A stretch of DNA of 64,000 nucleotides from Balanoglossus misakiensis. Taxonomy: Eukaryota > Hemichordata. The DNA is taken from NCBI GenBank assembly GCA_040954595.2, contig CM082581.2, forward strand, positions 3,162,001 to 3,226,000, read 5' to 3'. Positions 44,801-54,852 of this stretch are shown one piece after another (the stretch's first letter is position 1; each line of letters opens with the position of its first letter). A program made the translations under genes and the position numbers. The notes under the pieces were generated by a model that saw nothing but the letters and a program-made list of their open reading frames with translations, ran no database searches and was not told the origin of the DNA.

Positions 44801-45884
44801 ATGTGAAATCCAATCATTATATGAGTGCCTTTCTTTATACACTGGGATCAAGCTCAGACAACGCGCAGACAGCATGCCAGACAGAATACGACAACTGTAT
44901 TCAGAAAGTACAAAAGACTTTGCATAACGAGGCAGTGAAAACTGGAGACCTACACATTAACCAATCTGGGAGCTGTAAAGTGAATAATACATAGTAATAA
45001 GACCTAACCTACAAGGTCTAGTGAATAATACATAATGATAAGACCTAACACATAAGGTCCCTCCAATCAGCGTGCCGGAAGTGGACCTAAGATTACCAGA
45101 TGGACCAATCACAGATGTCGGTACATATGTCATGGACCTGACTTATGAAACTGGACTAGTACAACCCCCTCTCAATTTTCAGACAGACAGGTGTAAAGGG
45201 ATGGATAGTCCAAATAGCGGAAAGACCACCTCAAGTTACTGATTTCTGTGTTCAATGATATGACAAACATGTTACACTATATTAAATACTGAAGAGATCG
45301 TCTATGTTTGAATATGTACATATATATCCCAGCTGTAAGTCACTTTCATGGTACTCGATCAGTCGGAAGCAACATTTATGAAAACGATAACCTGATAACT
45401 CCTCGCGCTAAAGCTTCTCTTGATGTATGAATCAACTGTGATAATTGCCAGTCATTTGGCATGTTATCTACCAAATGTGTGTTCCTTTATACAATAACTA
45501 TGTTGTATTCAGTTACAAATGTTTTGTTTTAGTATGTATTTGTATACATTATCTTTTTGCAATATTTTCATGACTTTATTTTCCAACTTAAATTGGTCCA
45601 TCTAAATAAGCTTATTGATAGGTATACATGAACATCTTATCGATTCCCGATTAAGGCAAGGTTCTAAAAGAGGAAGAGCAAATTAAATCAGTCACAGGTT
45701 ACTGTACGGCCAAATAGGGACACATGTACATTCAATGAGAAAGAAAGACAGACAGACAAATAAGACAGACAGACTGGCTGGTTGGCTAGCTTACAGCCTG
45801 ACTGACTTATTTACTTAATGAAAGTATACATGAATGGCTTACCATGAAGTATGCGACTAATGTGAACAATAATAGATTCGCCAT
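29111..45884 (-). CDS. DSL-family Notch ligand, 14 exons, 1,213 residues
   Basis: Exons in transcript order: 45884-45843, 43720-43563, 43319-43178, 40130-39973, 39381-39122, 36236-35365, 34942-33901, 33278-32969, 32711-32668, 32047-31876, 31640-31460, 30583-30489, 29814-29712, 29173-29111. All junctions are GT-AG, all phases agree, and the sum is 3,642 nt. Order: signal peptide, MNNL (about 25-165), DSL (176-219), 21 EGF repeats (220-1,010), cysteine-free SEA-like region (about 1,010-1,127), one transmembrane helix (about 1,136-1,156), 55-residue tail. Established role of the family: membrane ligand that binds and pulls on Notch of the neighbouring cell. Length is close to Jagged, but there is no cysteine-rich VWC-like domain, and EGF1 is an ordinary calcium-binding type, so it is neither a classic Jagged nor a classic Delta. 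Confidence 0.9.
30489..30583 (-). CDS. Exon 12: transmembrane segment of the DSL ligand
   Basis: Encodes SWLSNNWYIP, then a run of hydrophobic residues (VAIIVVVIAIVSLVVLI) and the stop-transfer SYKTR. Ends AACAAG|GTAAGA in phase 2, which joins exon 13 in frame. Confidence 0.9.
31460..32047 (-). CDS. Exons 10-11: SEA-like juxtamembrane region
   Basis: Exon 10 (32047-31876) reads DLIKYAYEMMLVGVIDKEKF and VVVEVLQMEAYSASG; exon 11 (31640-31460) reads TKVTFVAKRDDKYLTADEID and LAYLDHRELEMAIDHSIHF. About 115 residues with no cysteine. The beta-helix-beta pattern with an N-proximal helix and K-V-T-F-V...L-T-A-D-E-I-D-E-T-L resembles SEA-type folds, but no GSVVV cleavage motif is seen. Notch ligands do not normally have such a domain here. 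Assignment is tentative; the exons themselves are secure by phase. Confidence 0.75.
32485..32604. repeat. 60-bp tandem duplication in intron 9
   Basis: Two head-to-tail units (32485-32544, 32545-32604) that differ at a few bases. They are flanked by an inverted pair, AGAAGCTCCCGTTCA near 32,338 and TGAACGGGAGCTTCT near 32,463. Confidence 0.85.
32668..33278 (-). CDS. Exons 8-9: EGF repeats 18(end)-21 of the DSL ligand
   Basis: Exon 8 (33278-32969) completes EGF18 (GATCD), then has EGF19 (NIDECQSSPCQNG), EGF20 (DIDECENNPCRGN) and most of EGF21 (TYCNHLPCLHGRC). Exon 9 (32711-32668, 44 nt) closes EGF21 with KCKCDYGYFGEACQHG. EGF21 lacks the DxDE calcium motif. Confidence 0.88.
33901..34942 (-). 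CDS. Exon 7: EGF repeats 9(end)-18 of the DSL ligand
   Basis: A 1,042-nt exon. It completes EGF9 (AYLCLCPDEWYGDNCQ), then EGF10-18. Most repeats begin with I-D-E-C or I-D-D-C and so are calcium-binding type; EGF10 (MDSCFMNNC), EGF17 (CEELICIHGVC) and EGF18 (KDWCLDSPC) deviate. EGF14 has an insert (CLSFPRFPC). Phase 1 donor ACAG|GTAAG. Confidence 0.92.
35365..36236 (-). CDS. Exon 6: EGF repeats 1(end)-9 of the DSL ligand
   Basis: An 872-nt exon that closes EGF1 (GQVCE) and carries EGF2-8 complete plus the first half of EGF9. All begin with D/N-I/V-D/N-E-C. Several contain C-x-N-G-G/A-x-C forms suited to O-glucose or O-fucose modification. Ends GACCAG|GTAAGT in phase 0. Confidence 0.92.
36640..37310. 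repeat. Fold-back element 1 in DSL-ligand intron 5
   Basis: Long imperfect inverted repeat centred near 36,990. The left arm (CCCTGAACTAGCATGCAGCA at 36,658; GGACGTTTTATTTTGGAACT at 36,756) pairs with the right arm (AGTTCCAAAATAAAACGTCC at 37,184; TGCTGCATGTTAGTTCAGGG at 37,285). The centre has ATAACCCCCGCCG flanked by ATATTATAT tracts. Confidence 0.9.
37661..38193 (+). pseudogene. HTH N-terminal part of an integrase-type transposase, fragment
   Basis: Starts MATGTEFVRNYLSESLSTIF; after a frame change near 37,830 it reads ALGQLEHSVLH, LLNHGTRGRPSLDVPEDQL and MLNVGQRTIRRRL. The G-R-P-x-x-x-V-x-x-x-Q-L-x-x-L then G-V-x-x-R-T-I-x-R-R pattern is that of the helix-turn-helix region preceding an rve integrase core in a family of animal transposon proteins. 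The integrase core itself is missing. It lies between the arms of fold-back 2. Confidence 0.55.
38092..38155. repeat. Three copies of a 21-bp repeat
   Basis: GATGACGCGTTCTGACATAA recurs with small changes at 38,092, 38,113 and 38,134; inside the transposase-like frame it gives MTRSDV three times. Confidence 0.85.
38663..39021. mobile_element. Fold-back MITE, intact copy
   Basis: A 359-bp almost complete palindrome bounded by TTAAAGGGACAAAG and its inverse, with arms of about 160 bp. Same family as 61,438-62,488. It ends 100 bp before the DSL exon's donor side, in intron 5. Confidence 0.9.
39122..39381 (-). CDS. Exon 5: DSL domain and EGF1 of the Notch ligand
   Basis: Six Cys at residues 176, 185, 189, 201, 210 and 219 give spacings of 8-3-11-8-8, exactly the DSL signature (CDDNYYGATC, TFC, GHYDC, KIC, GWTGRQC). 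It is followed at once by DIDECSSSPCQNGAHC, a canonical calcium-binding EGF. In Delta and Jagged ligands the first two EGFs are atypical (DOS motif); here that is absent. The donor is phase 1. Confidence 0.93.
39973..43720 (-). CDS. Exons 2-4: MNNL (N-terminal Notch-ligand) domain
   Basis: Exon 2 (43720-43563) reads RVELRLQHFDNSNERI, then C-D-P-F-G-G-N-C-D and IVFCLELGS. Exon 3 (43319-43178) reads DFGNCVLD, SFDFPDVIPPN and VVSIGPWP. Exon 4 (40130-39973) reads GEIRFKAVSYDVDD and SSTAAWHDSAIAG. The x-E-L-x-L...C-D-x-x-x-x-x-C-L and F-x-F-P-D...W-P pattern is the MNNL/C2-like module that binds Notch EGF11-12 region and lipids in known ligands. The phases 0/2/0/2 fit. Confidence 0.88.
43815..45125. 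repeat. Fold-back element 3 in DSL-ligand intron 1
   Basis: The arms 43,849-44,025 and 44,918-45,097 are inverted copies of about 175 bp (for example GAGGGACCTTATGTGTTAGG against its complement near 45,055). The left arm's module is repeated directly at 44,031-44,125. The inner 800 bp shows no gene. Confidence 0.85.
45843..45884 (-). CDS. Exon 1: start and signal peptide of the DSL ligand
   Basis: Encodes MANLLLFTLVAYFM and splices (ATG|GTAAGC) to AVVATLVSAS of exon 2, giving a standard signal peptide with cleavage near SAS. The frame is open upstream and has another ATG at 46,016, but using it would bury the hydrophobic core 44 residues in, so the ATG at 45,884 is preferred. Confidence 0.85.
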
Positions 45885-46016
45885 TTTCACCCCTCGTCTT
45901 TCTTCTCTGCCAAACCACTTCAGGGGTAGTTTGGAACACCGTTGATCGATGTCACACCGAATGAAATGCTGCACTTCGCGGGGCTGGTGAGTTCGAAATG
46001 TCAAAACCGTTGTCAA

Positions 46017-48890
46017 CGAATCCCTGTGGCGTCCAGAGCTCCAATATACGTGGATTGTTGTGAAGTTTAAACTGGACTGCGGTGTATCTTTTGATGTTCT
46101 GATTCAAGGCGATGTTAACCTCTGATACTTCAACTTTGTCTATGTACCTCCTCTCCGGCCGCGGATTGACCTTCTTCGTTTCTACTAAAATGTTATCAAG
46201 GAAATTTGTGTTTGAAATGTTGATAAGGCAATCAGGCTGTATGATTACACAGTAAACTTACAAGAATCAAGGTAACGACATCGATAATCAAACCTGTATT
46301 TTGTATAACCCGACGTGTTAACGTTTTGTTTACGTGAAAGAAAATATTTCGAGATTAAAATTTAAAATTCATTGCACGTCGCCCTATTTAATGTAAGAAC
46401 ACAGACTCAAGAACACTTGCCCCCCCCCCCCCCCAAAAAAAAATAAACGAAATAAGTGACCCACTCTATTTTTGAAGGGCATTTTACATGTTTGTTTGAT
46501 TTGGATTTGATTTGATTTGATTAGGTAAGGATTGCTGAAATCACCAACAGTTAGTTCACTTACAAGAGTCAGTTCGGATAATAATGCATGGGATAAATTT
46601 AATATGGAATTGTGAACTCTGTGTATATCTGTCATGGTTTTCTTGTTTAGTATTGATTGACTGCAAGGCTGTATTCTCGTAAAAGAACAAAACTATTTTA
46701 TTTGCTTCAATAAATAAACAGTAAACATACACGAGAACGACACTGAAAACTAATGAAAACCTTCCCTTATCACGTACCACTATTGCTTCATAAATTTCAG
46801 CAATTTACGTGAAAAATTTATGGCCTTGATTTCAAGCATCTCAGTTCCTGATTGGCCCAAATGTTTGGAGATGACTAATGTAGGTAGAAGCCGCTAAACT
46901 GTATACTTCATCGTACGAACAAAGTTACCACTTGTTCCCACCAATTACAGCAAGTGTTAGGAGTAGGATAGAATGGTGAACTCACCCCCCCCCCCCCCAG
47001 TACTACTCAGAATATAGTTTCACCGCTACAATACTAATCCCAAAATTACACATTCTTCGGAATTAAAACTGGGCGGCGGTGGATTCAATTTTGTGGATAT
47101 CAAAAAGTGACTGAAACCCAACCCCCACCCACCCCATTGAACATGGAAAAGTTGGTGACCCCCCCCCCCCCAATTCCAAAAAGGTGACCTCACCCATGAA
47201 TCCACCGTCCCCCGCCCATGCCGAAGAAACTGACCAGTCCCTAAACACTGTAATTCTAACATGTGTGAAAGGTTTCTAAGTGTTATACATTAGTCTGGCC
47301 AAAGCTAAGTTTTGGATTTCATTACGTTATGAAAAAGTGTGTACATCGGATTTAATCAGGGTTTTTTGAAGCCACCAATTCACTCAATTGAATTACCAGG
47401 TTCTCAAAATCTGCATCAGAACAGAACACTGCAAACGACGTTATACAGTGTACAGTTACTGTTATAGTATAATTATGTGCCTTGACAGTGAACACAACCA
47501 ATAGATAAATGTTAACATATCAATTTCAGCAAACAAGCAGTCAACAGGCTCCTTTATCTGGATAATCTGGTTCAGGGTATTATGATATTGGACGAGCATT
47601 GGATTTATGTAGAAGCAAAATGTAATGGTTTAACTGTACTTTCCGTGAGTTGGACGTTTTATCCCGCTAATCTAACAAGGTCGTCCGCTCGTAGTGGGGT
47701 CGTTCAACCCTAGGTCAACTGCCAATGTATTCAGTCCTGAACGAATAAGAAGTCTGCAACCGTGATGATCTTGACTGTTTTACCTTGTTCTTACGTAATG
47801 TGAGTAAATATGTAAAGAACAATCGACCCCACAAGCACACCTTGAATGTGGTCAGATTACTTGAACCCTTGCTATGATTGTCGTGATTAAAGTCGTTGAA
47901 TTGCCTTGATAACCTTCAGGTGGTAGTGTAGGCCTTGCGGAAAGATATTTAGAAAATTATAATTAGTAGTCCCCAAAACATTTAATTTTTTAAGATATAT
48001 CGCCATATATAGCTGAAATGTCGTATTTGAGTGTTCTAAAAAACGTATAATGGCGCTTCTTTGCGTGTGTCACCCACTGAAAATCTGTGCTTGGTTGAAT
48101 CTCAATTTACTATGGTAACTGTACCTAAATTTGCATAGGTGACCGTATACCTTTAAGACCGCTTAGTCGTTCACACCTGACATAGCGATACAGATGCTGT
48201 AGCAAGCAGTGGCTGTTATTGATGAAGGCGAGAAAATGTGGCCATTGTCGGAAAATTTTTGAATATTTTGCGATGCCCGCCAGAACCATTTATTTTTGTT
48301 CTCAATTTAAAGAGCCTGAGAAAATCATGCTACGTTTGAGCAAAACATAAGCTGTCAAGGTCGACTTCCGATATGGGTACTAGAATATGACGCCATTATC
48401 AAAGGACGATCATGTAGAATTTGAACAGGCGGCAAATGCTCAGTTTCTCTTGCGTCAGATGCATATATTCAAAGAGACTAATTTATTTAAACCGTTGTTT
48501 AGAGCGTAGCGAGATGTAGCTTTCAGGTCCCCCCCCCCCAACACACACGTATAGAACAAACATCTCAGCGCTCTCCTTTCCAATTTGAAATTTGGGACGG
48601 TACGATTTCAATATTATATTAAACCTCATAGCATCGGATTTCACCAAAGCCTACCCCAATATGTGTCAAATTTAATGTACGAAGCATACAGCTGGGAAAT
48701 GGTCGGTCTTCTAATTCCCTGTCACGTCACAGTTGGAGAAATTAAGAAAACGTATGGTGTTTATACATTCAGCGACTGACGGTCAAATTATAACTGAAAA
48801 AAAAACTTAACCATCTGCACAATTTCGTATTACATGTACGTCATAAATTATTCTAAAATACAGATGTAATCATCACACAGCTGATGAGGG
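46017..48890. other. Upstream region of the DSL ligand, no gene recognised
   Basis: The first 180 bp upstream are probably 5' untranslated sequence or a further exon; one minus frame is open there (NPRPERRYIDKVEVSE, TPQGFVDNGFD) but has no clear start. The rest shows C runs at 46,420 and 46,986 and no coding pattern. No TATA box can be called with confidence. Confidence 0.45.
46980..47243. mobile_element. Partial relative of the GC-rich TIR family
   Basis: C-rich tracts and C-rich inter-tract spacing as in copies A-C, ending AAACTGACCAGTCCC followed by TAA. The terminus is a variant of AACTGAACGGTCCC. The opposite end was not found. Confidence 0.5.
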
Positions 48891-48894
48891 CAGA

Positions 48895-49275
48895 CTAAGA
48901 GAATCTCACACAGCAAGGACATGGGATCATATTTCTCACACGACTTTGGATTTTTTTTCTCACACTCCTGGCCGCTTGGAGTGTGGGATAGAGAGTGTGG
49001 GATCAAATTGATCCCACACTCTGTGTTAATGTTAATATCGCAAATTTCTGGTCGTGTGAGAAAAAGAATCTCACACACCAAGGACCTGGGATCGTATTTC
49101 TCACACTCGTTGGGGATATTTTGTCCCACACTCGCCTGCGGCTCGTGTGGGACAAAAAATCCCCAACTCGTGTGAGAAATACGATCCCAGGTCCTTGGGA
49201 GTGTGAGATTCTATTAGTCCCACACGAGCTGCAGCTGTCGATTCTGTGAGAGTGTGCGATCAGATTGTTCTTACA
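48895..49275. repeat. GTGTGAGA/GTGTGGGA-rich fold-back cluster
   Basis: A near-perfect palindrome spans 49,065-49,212 (arms about 70 bp, centre near 49,139). Around it, shorter copies of TCTCACAC, ATTTCTCACAC and ATCCCACAC occur in both orientations, for example 48,903-48,965 and 48,985-49,025. No coding frame is implied. Confidence 0.85.
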
Positions 49276-52200
49276 CTCTGATCCCACACACTCAGCATGC
49301 CAGAATTCCACAGTGTGCATCTGCCAAGGTGTTTTCAGGAGAGATGGATAAATATACACTATTAAACACTGGATGCATAGGAAATGCTAGATTCTTTCCG
49401 AGCCCTTCCCTTGTATTTGCAAAGTAATCTTCATCAAGCATATGCACTGAGCGGCCTCGACATTCAGCCAACCTAAACTGGGCAAGCGCTGCCAACCACC
49501 ACATTCATACTGCAGCTGGCCACATGCTCCTGTCTTACTTAGCCGCACTGATGAGGGCGCATCAGTGTATTATTTTTCTGGAGTTTTCTGTAGCGGACCG
49601 TAGGCTGTGTTAGTGTGTCTAACGAAATGTCGTCTGCCCTCAGGACAGCCCGGTGATCGCTTCTCTTGTTTCAAATAATCTGTGACTTCATTATAGTGGT
49701 TACGCCATTACCGGTGCACTTGGGCAGCAATGTCTTTTTCGCATGGTGTACTTCCCGCATATTTCGCCGTAAAATATTCTGGCTTTATATTTAAGAGTCT
49801 TGTAATATATGGGGACCTTTCCCATTCTGTGAATGATCCCTAGTATGTAAAGAATTCTAATTACAACTTTGACTATTGTGTCCCTATTCGATGTGGATTG
49901 AATTTTCACGACATGGTGATTATGTTTCAATGGTTGCTTACTGACACGGAAACCTAACATGAACTTTCACATGCCGCTTCCCTCCACGAAGATGCATTTG
50001 GTATAACCGTCAAATGATGCAAATTGAAACTGTGTCAGTTTTCAATTAACTTGGGACATGTACCGACATATCTTTATAACAACTATTTTCTTTGGTCAAT
50101 ATCTCCGCTGTGCATATTTTGGTTCGGAAATCATTACAATACTGTATCAATATTTCCTATGATGATTGACATTCTCTAATGATTTGCGACAATGGCTGAC
50201 AGCTAATGAGAAAATTATGAAATCAGATGTAATTTTGAGCAATCTGTTAAATTGAAAGTATCGTAATTTCTTTTAATTGTGGGTTTTTGATTTCTCCTTT
50301 TTGTAAACATAATAAGATCAGCAATAAAATATTTGACACAGGGTTGTGAATTTAGTCGATAACAAGAATTGTTTCAGCCCTGGTTTGTCTATGGGCAAAC
50401 ATATAACGCAGTGATATCAAAACCAGGAGATTATACGATTTTGAATCTTTGAATTTTTTATATTTGACTGAGGTTATTCATACAAATAACGTCATGCTGA
50501 CATAATTTGTTTTCATGTCGATAATTCCTTGAGAGTTTGTTTTATGACATGTTATTTATACAAATTACATTATAGATGTCGTCATTGTTAGTTGACTAGA
50601 CAAATGTATTTCTTTGTGTCACTTATACCGCAGGTAGTGGGGAAGGTATCAGAATGGTTCCCCACTGGATATTGACCACCCACCAGTCAGTGTTGGGCGA
50701 AGGGATAGGCTGAGGGTACATGCGTGGTTGGTCAATGTGTAAGGGGTACTTTTCTAGAAGCCAAACTCCAAGATAACCAGAGAACCAGGATGGCATGCAA
50801 GCAAATCGCATATGTATGAGTTGTTACAAAATTCAGCTGGGGAAGTAAACTAAGCCAGTTCACAGGCCACGAAATGCATCGCTGAGATTTTCTTTTTAAT
50901 ATTTTCATTCAATAGTAAGCCATGTTTTGGTTATGTGGCAGCTGCACAATCAAAATTTTGACTATACTTGGGAGATATTCACTCGTATCAGACTCATGTG
51001 AAAACAAATACAAAACATTGTGCCTCTCGCATGAATAGCGATAACGTCGACTATTTGCTTCCATAAATTCTTACTAGGGTCAAGGGGCTCATGGTCGTAT
51101 GCCGGATGTCAAGGGACATAGTATGTGTCCTTGAAATCAACAATATAAAACTAGGCATGCCTTCAACTGAACATTCATCATTTCTGACTCACGTCATTCA
51201 ACTGTGCTTACCAGTAATATTCTAAGATTCTTGGTGTGCTGTTACTTCTAGGGCACTATTTTCTTGACTAGCTTGTTTTGATTTATATGAAAATGAAGAC
51301 ACGAATTCGCTGAAGTAATCCCATTTTGATATTTCATGAAAGTGGAAGACTCTTCAATTACAGAACATAATTGTTGATTATGTCTAGTTCCAATTATGTA
51401 ATTTGTTAAAAATTGAAAAATGCTCAGTGGATAAACTCCGCACTTGTATTTAGAATATCTACCAGCACCTGGTATAAACTCGTGCAGTACACTTTCTTTT
51501 AAAGATATGACCTGGATCAAAAAACATTCGCACGAGGCAAATGAGACAAGAACCCATGGCATGTTTTGTGACTAATGATTTGCATTTATGTGATCGGAGA
51601 ATGTTTTATCTGCATGCTAATAAACACTAATCAAGAAGAACTTCTTTCCAAGAAAAAAAAGGCATGTTTCACTTACCTGAGTGACAGGAACAGTTTGTCA
51701 TTGGCGAGGAGACGCCACTTGTTGGAGAACAATTTATGAAGTGTTGACCACTCGGCTTTTAATGCAGCGACAAGACAGTAAGTGTTTCGCACGTTGAAAC
51801 TATATAGGCGGTAAAATGATATCCAGGCAATTACCAATGGACTCTTTAAGCTTATAGTGACAAATTCAGTCACTGACTCAGATGAAGATTGACACAATAT
51901 ATAGTTTGATTAAGGCAGCTCTTTGTTGACATGCTAGGGGGGTCTCGTGTAGACTGATACACGCTTGACCCATATCATAAGAGACATTTGGAAATAGGCC
52001 AAGATTAACTGTTCTACTGCGTGGCACTCAGCCAAACATTGTCACTTTCACGCTACAAACGTACCCATGTTTTAAACTGTACACCGTCAGTTGATTAGTG
52101 TTTTGTTTCTGTTAGAAAATATCTGATGTAGAAATAGTACGCCATATAATATCGAAAGGAACATAAATTAAGACGAAGATATTCTGTTTCTTTCATGTCA

Positions 52201-54550
52201 GTTCCAATAGGCAACTTTCATGATATTTTAATATATTTGTCCTTTTAATATATCCTGGTGTTTATTGATATGACATCATACATCATACGACATTTTACGT
52301 AACGTTCACCCTCTACTCACAGACACAAATCAAATGTTTTGTTCTAGGATGAGTTAAACTGCACAAAGTCAATAGTACGGTTGACTGTTCCAGATGTTAA
52401 ACTCAAAACGGTAAATTCATGCCATCAAAATGCGAGTAACATGTAAAGGTCACATCAAGGTCACGGACATGGCCTGTTAAATCGTCTACTCTTTCGAGAC
52501 TTCAATAACTTAAGTTTTGCTTTCCAACTGAAAATCATACATAAGCATGGGTACGTACCTCGGGGAGGTTTTCAAGCAAACTGCAGTTCTCCAAACCTGT
52601 CAATATTGACTATGTCGAAGTGTGTGAGGAGTCATTTTGAAATCAAAGAAGAAAACATGGTGTTCACCATCTTGTTTGTGTTTTAATCGCCCTTTCTGGT
52701 GATTGACGGCCATTTTCAGACCCGTTATACCATTATGTATGCAGTATGTTATGTTGTTGATATACTACAAATTCCACTTACGCCATTTTAATGCAAAAAT
52801 TGCTCTCCCACCGAAAGTGAAGGAGCCTACATTTCAATAGCCAATACATGTATATGCATCTGTTCAGTAGAAAAAAGAGGCTACGCAAATGTCAGTTGTG
52901 ATACTTCATTTAAATATATACATATTTCAAGATGGGCATGTACACGACGGGTCACACGATTCAGGATATACAATTACACGTAATAAGATTTTGTTATGGA
53001 ATTTCTCACAGTCTCTTACTGGAATGATATTCTTTGATATTGGAGAGGCCAGGTATTTCTTGAATTTAGCGTTGACACATTCAAGAAATCCATTAGAATT
53101 AAACGCCAATATATGGTGGGTGTTTTTTACACCAAAGGGCAATGGGTAATATCATGGACTTCCATGGTAATATTTACAGCTGCAAGGGACTGTACCACTT
53201 TAACCAGGGGGTGAAGCAAGAGGAACTCTATGCCAGTGGGTGACTTTCCAATCATTACGAGTTCTCGCGAGACTTGATTAATGACTGTAGCTACCAGTTG
53301 TTAGCCAAGCATTATAAGTCAACTTGTATGAAACTAGAATAGGTGCAGAGTTCAACAGAAATTGGAACTTTTATGCCTTATAGAACGATGGGCCATGTCA
53401 TGTGTTTCATCAGTATTCTCCAATCTATAAACTGCCTAGCTACGCGAGATCTTGCGTGGTCTCGTGGAGTGCGAAAATTGGTCTGCTATGACGTGGTCTG
53501 AGGAGGGTCATATCCCCTTGAACATTACGATCATTTGTTATGACCCATCTATTGATCTTTAGTTCATAGTGTTCTGGTGGCTTTCATACTTTTAGCGTAC
53601 TCGATACCCATTAAGTATCGCCTGTATCAAAATATATTCCGAATCTAACAACATCTAAGGGTTTTTCATGCCCTCACACTGAATATGTATTTTCATATAC
53701 CCACTTCACATGTAACTAGGTCACCCTGTGGAGACAGCGACTTGCTATTAAATCGTTCTTGCATAAAATACACACGTGTTCCCAAATTTTCAACAAAAAT
53801 GTTATGGTCTTCCCCTAAGGCCATATAAAAAATATGTGCTGTTCCGACCTACCCAAATTTGAGCCCTCCGACCCTAAACTTTTTAGAGCTTCGTTAACCA
53901 GAAGTAAAAATAACGATGTCAAATATACAAAATTTATGAAAATTGCGACGTCATTCTTCTACACTACGACGGCCAAAGATATAAAAAATTGCAAAATAAA
54001 AAAAATCCCTACCTACCTAGCCTATTTTTGAAAACCATGTAATTGGAACAGTACATATATTTTTATTTGGCCTAAACACTTGCATTTATTAATTCACTTC
54101 CACGGTTAGGGGAGAAACATTTGATTTCTGGAGGTGGTCAATTTTAGGGGGATGTTGGCAGACGGTGCCGAGGAACAAGATTGGCCACTACTGAAACACA
54201 GACGATAGGTTGTTGCAGCCCAAAAGCAGGGCCTACTCCAACAAGACTTGTTCAGCTATAAATCAGTTGAATATTGTGCTTACAAGTTTTGAACTTTTTT
54301 CGCGATCACGGGTTCAAGTGGGCGCGCACTGAACTGTGGGTGAAAATTGGTGTTGAGCAGCCGTCGTCTGGATGTCTGGCGGCTATCAAGGTCATTTATT
54401 TGGTCATCTTTAAAAAGATTGATATATTTTGTTTTTCACGGCAAATTACGTTCCGTGCGGGGTGATCGGGTCATACCTTGTCTCTCTCTATTAGGCCCTA
54501 CATTCTGAGCGCTCGGTGCGACCAGTGCATCAAACGTGTTGCTCAGACAC
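49276..54550. other. Intergenic DNA, nothing recognised
   Basis: I see no exon set with consistent splice phases. Short frames (for example 50,623-50,811 minus and 52,927-53,142 minus, which has a few Cys near its end) have no recognised motif. Confidence 0.4.
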
Positions 54551-54568
54551 CGGATGTTAGCTGTTCGC

Positions 54569-54843
54569 TAGACTCTCTCACAACCCCTCTCGCCGTCCAT
54601 GCAAGCTTATGGTCTGATTGCATATGTGCCTAGTCTCGGTTACCCAGACGCCTTTGCTCTTCCGATGCTCTCCAGAAAAGGAGAGCATCGGAAGAGCAAA
54701 GGCGTCTGGGTAACCGAGACTAATATGTGCCCGGCGAGAGGTTCGCTACACAAAACCAAACGGTGCTTCACCCTTGCCAAATGGTTGAGGGCGCGTCAGT
54801 GAAGAGCCATGTTGTAGCGAACCGTGGGCTGTGAGAGAGTCTA
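54569..54843. mobile_element. MULE-type MITE with 9-bp target duplications
   Basis: Terminal inverted repeats TAGACTCTCTCACAACCC and TAGACTCTCTCACAGCCC (one mismatch in 18), flanked by GCTGTTCGC at 54560-54568 and 54844-54852. Nine-base duplications are typical of Mutator-like elements. The 275-bp body has no gene and contains a long perfect hairpin. Confidence 0.9.
54631..54722. repeat. Perfect 43-bp-arm hairpin with 6-nt loop
   Basis: Arms 54631-54673 and 54680-54722 are perfectly complementary; loop AGAAAA. It starts TAGTCTCGGTTACCCAGACG. It sits inside the MULE-type MITE. Confidence 0.97.
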
Positions 54844-54852
54844 GCTGTTCGC

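Noticed and set aside
50623-50811. Trp/Pro-rich minus frame followed by a donor-like GTATAAG
   Set aside because: No acceptor, no partner exon and no recognised motif; kept out of the gene list.
54599-54802. Frame reading through the 54.6-kb hairpin
   Set aside because: The codons follow the palindrome and the MITE body, with no protein motif.
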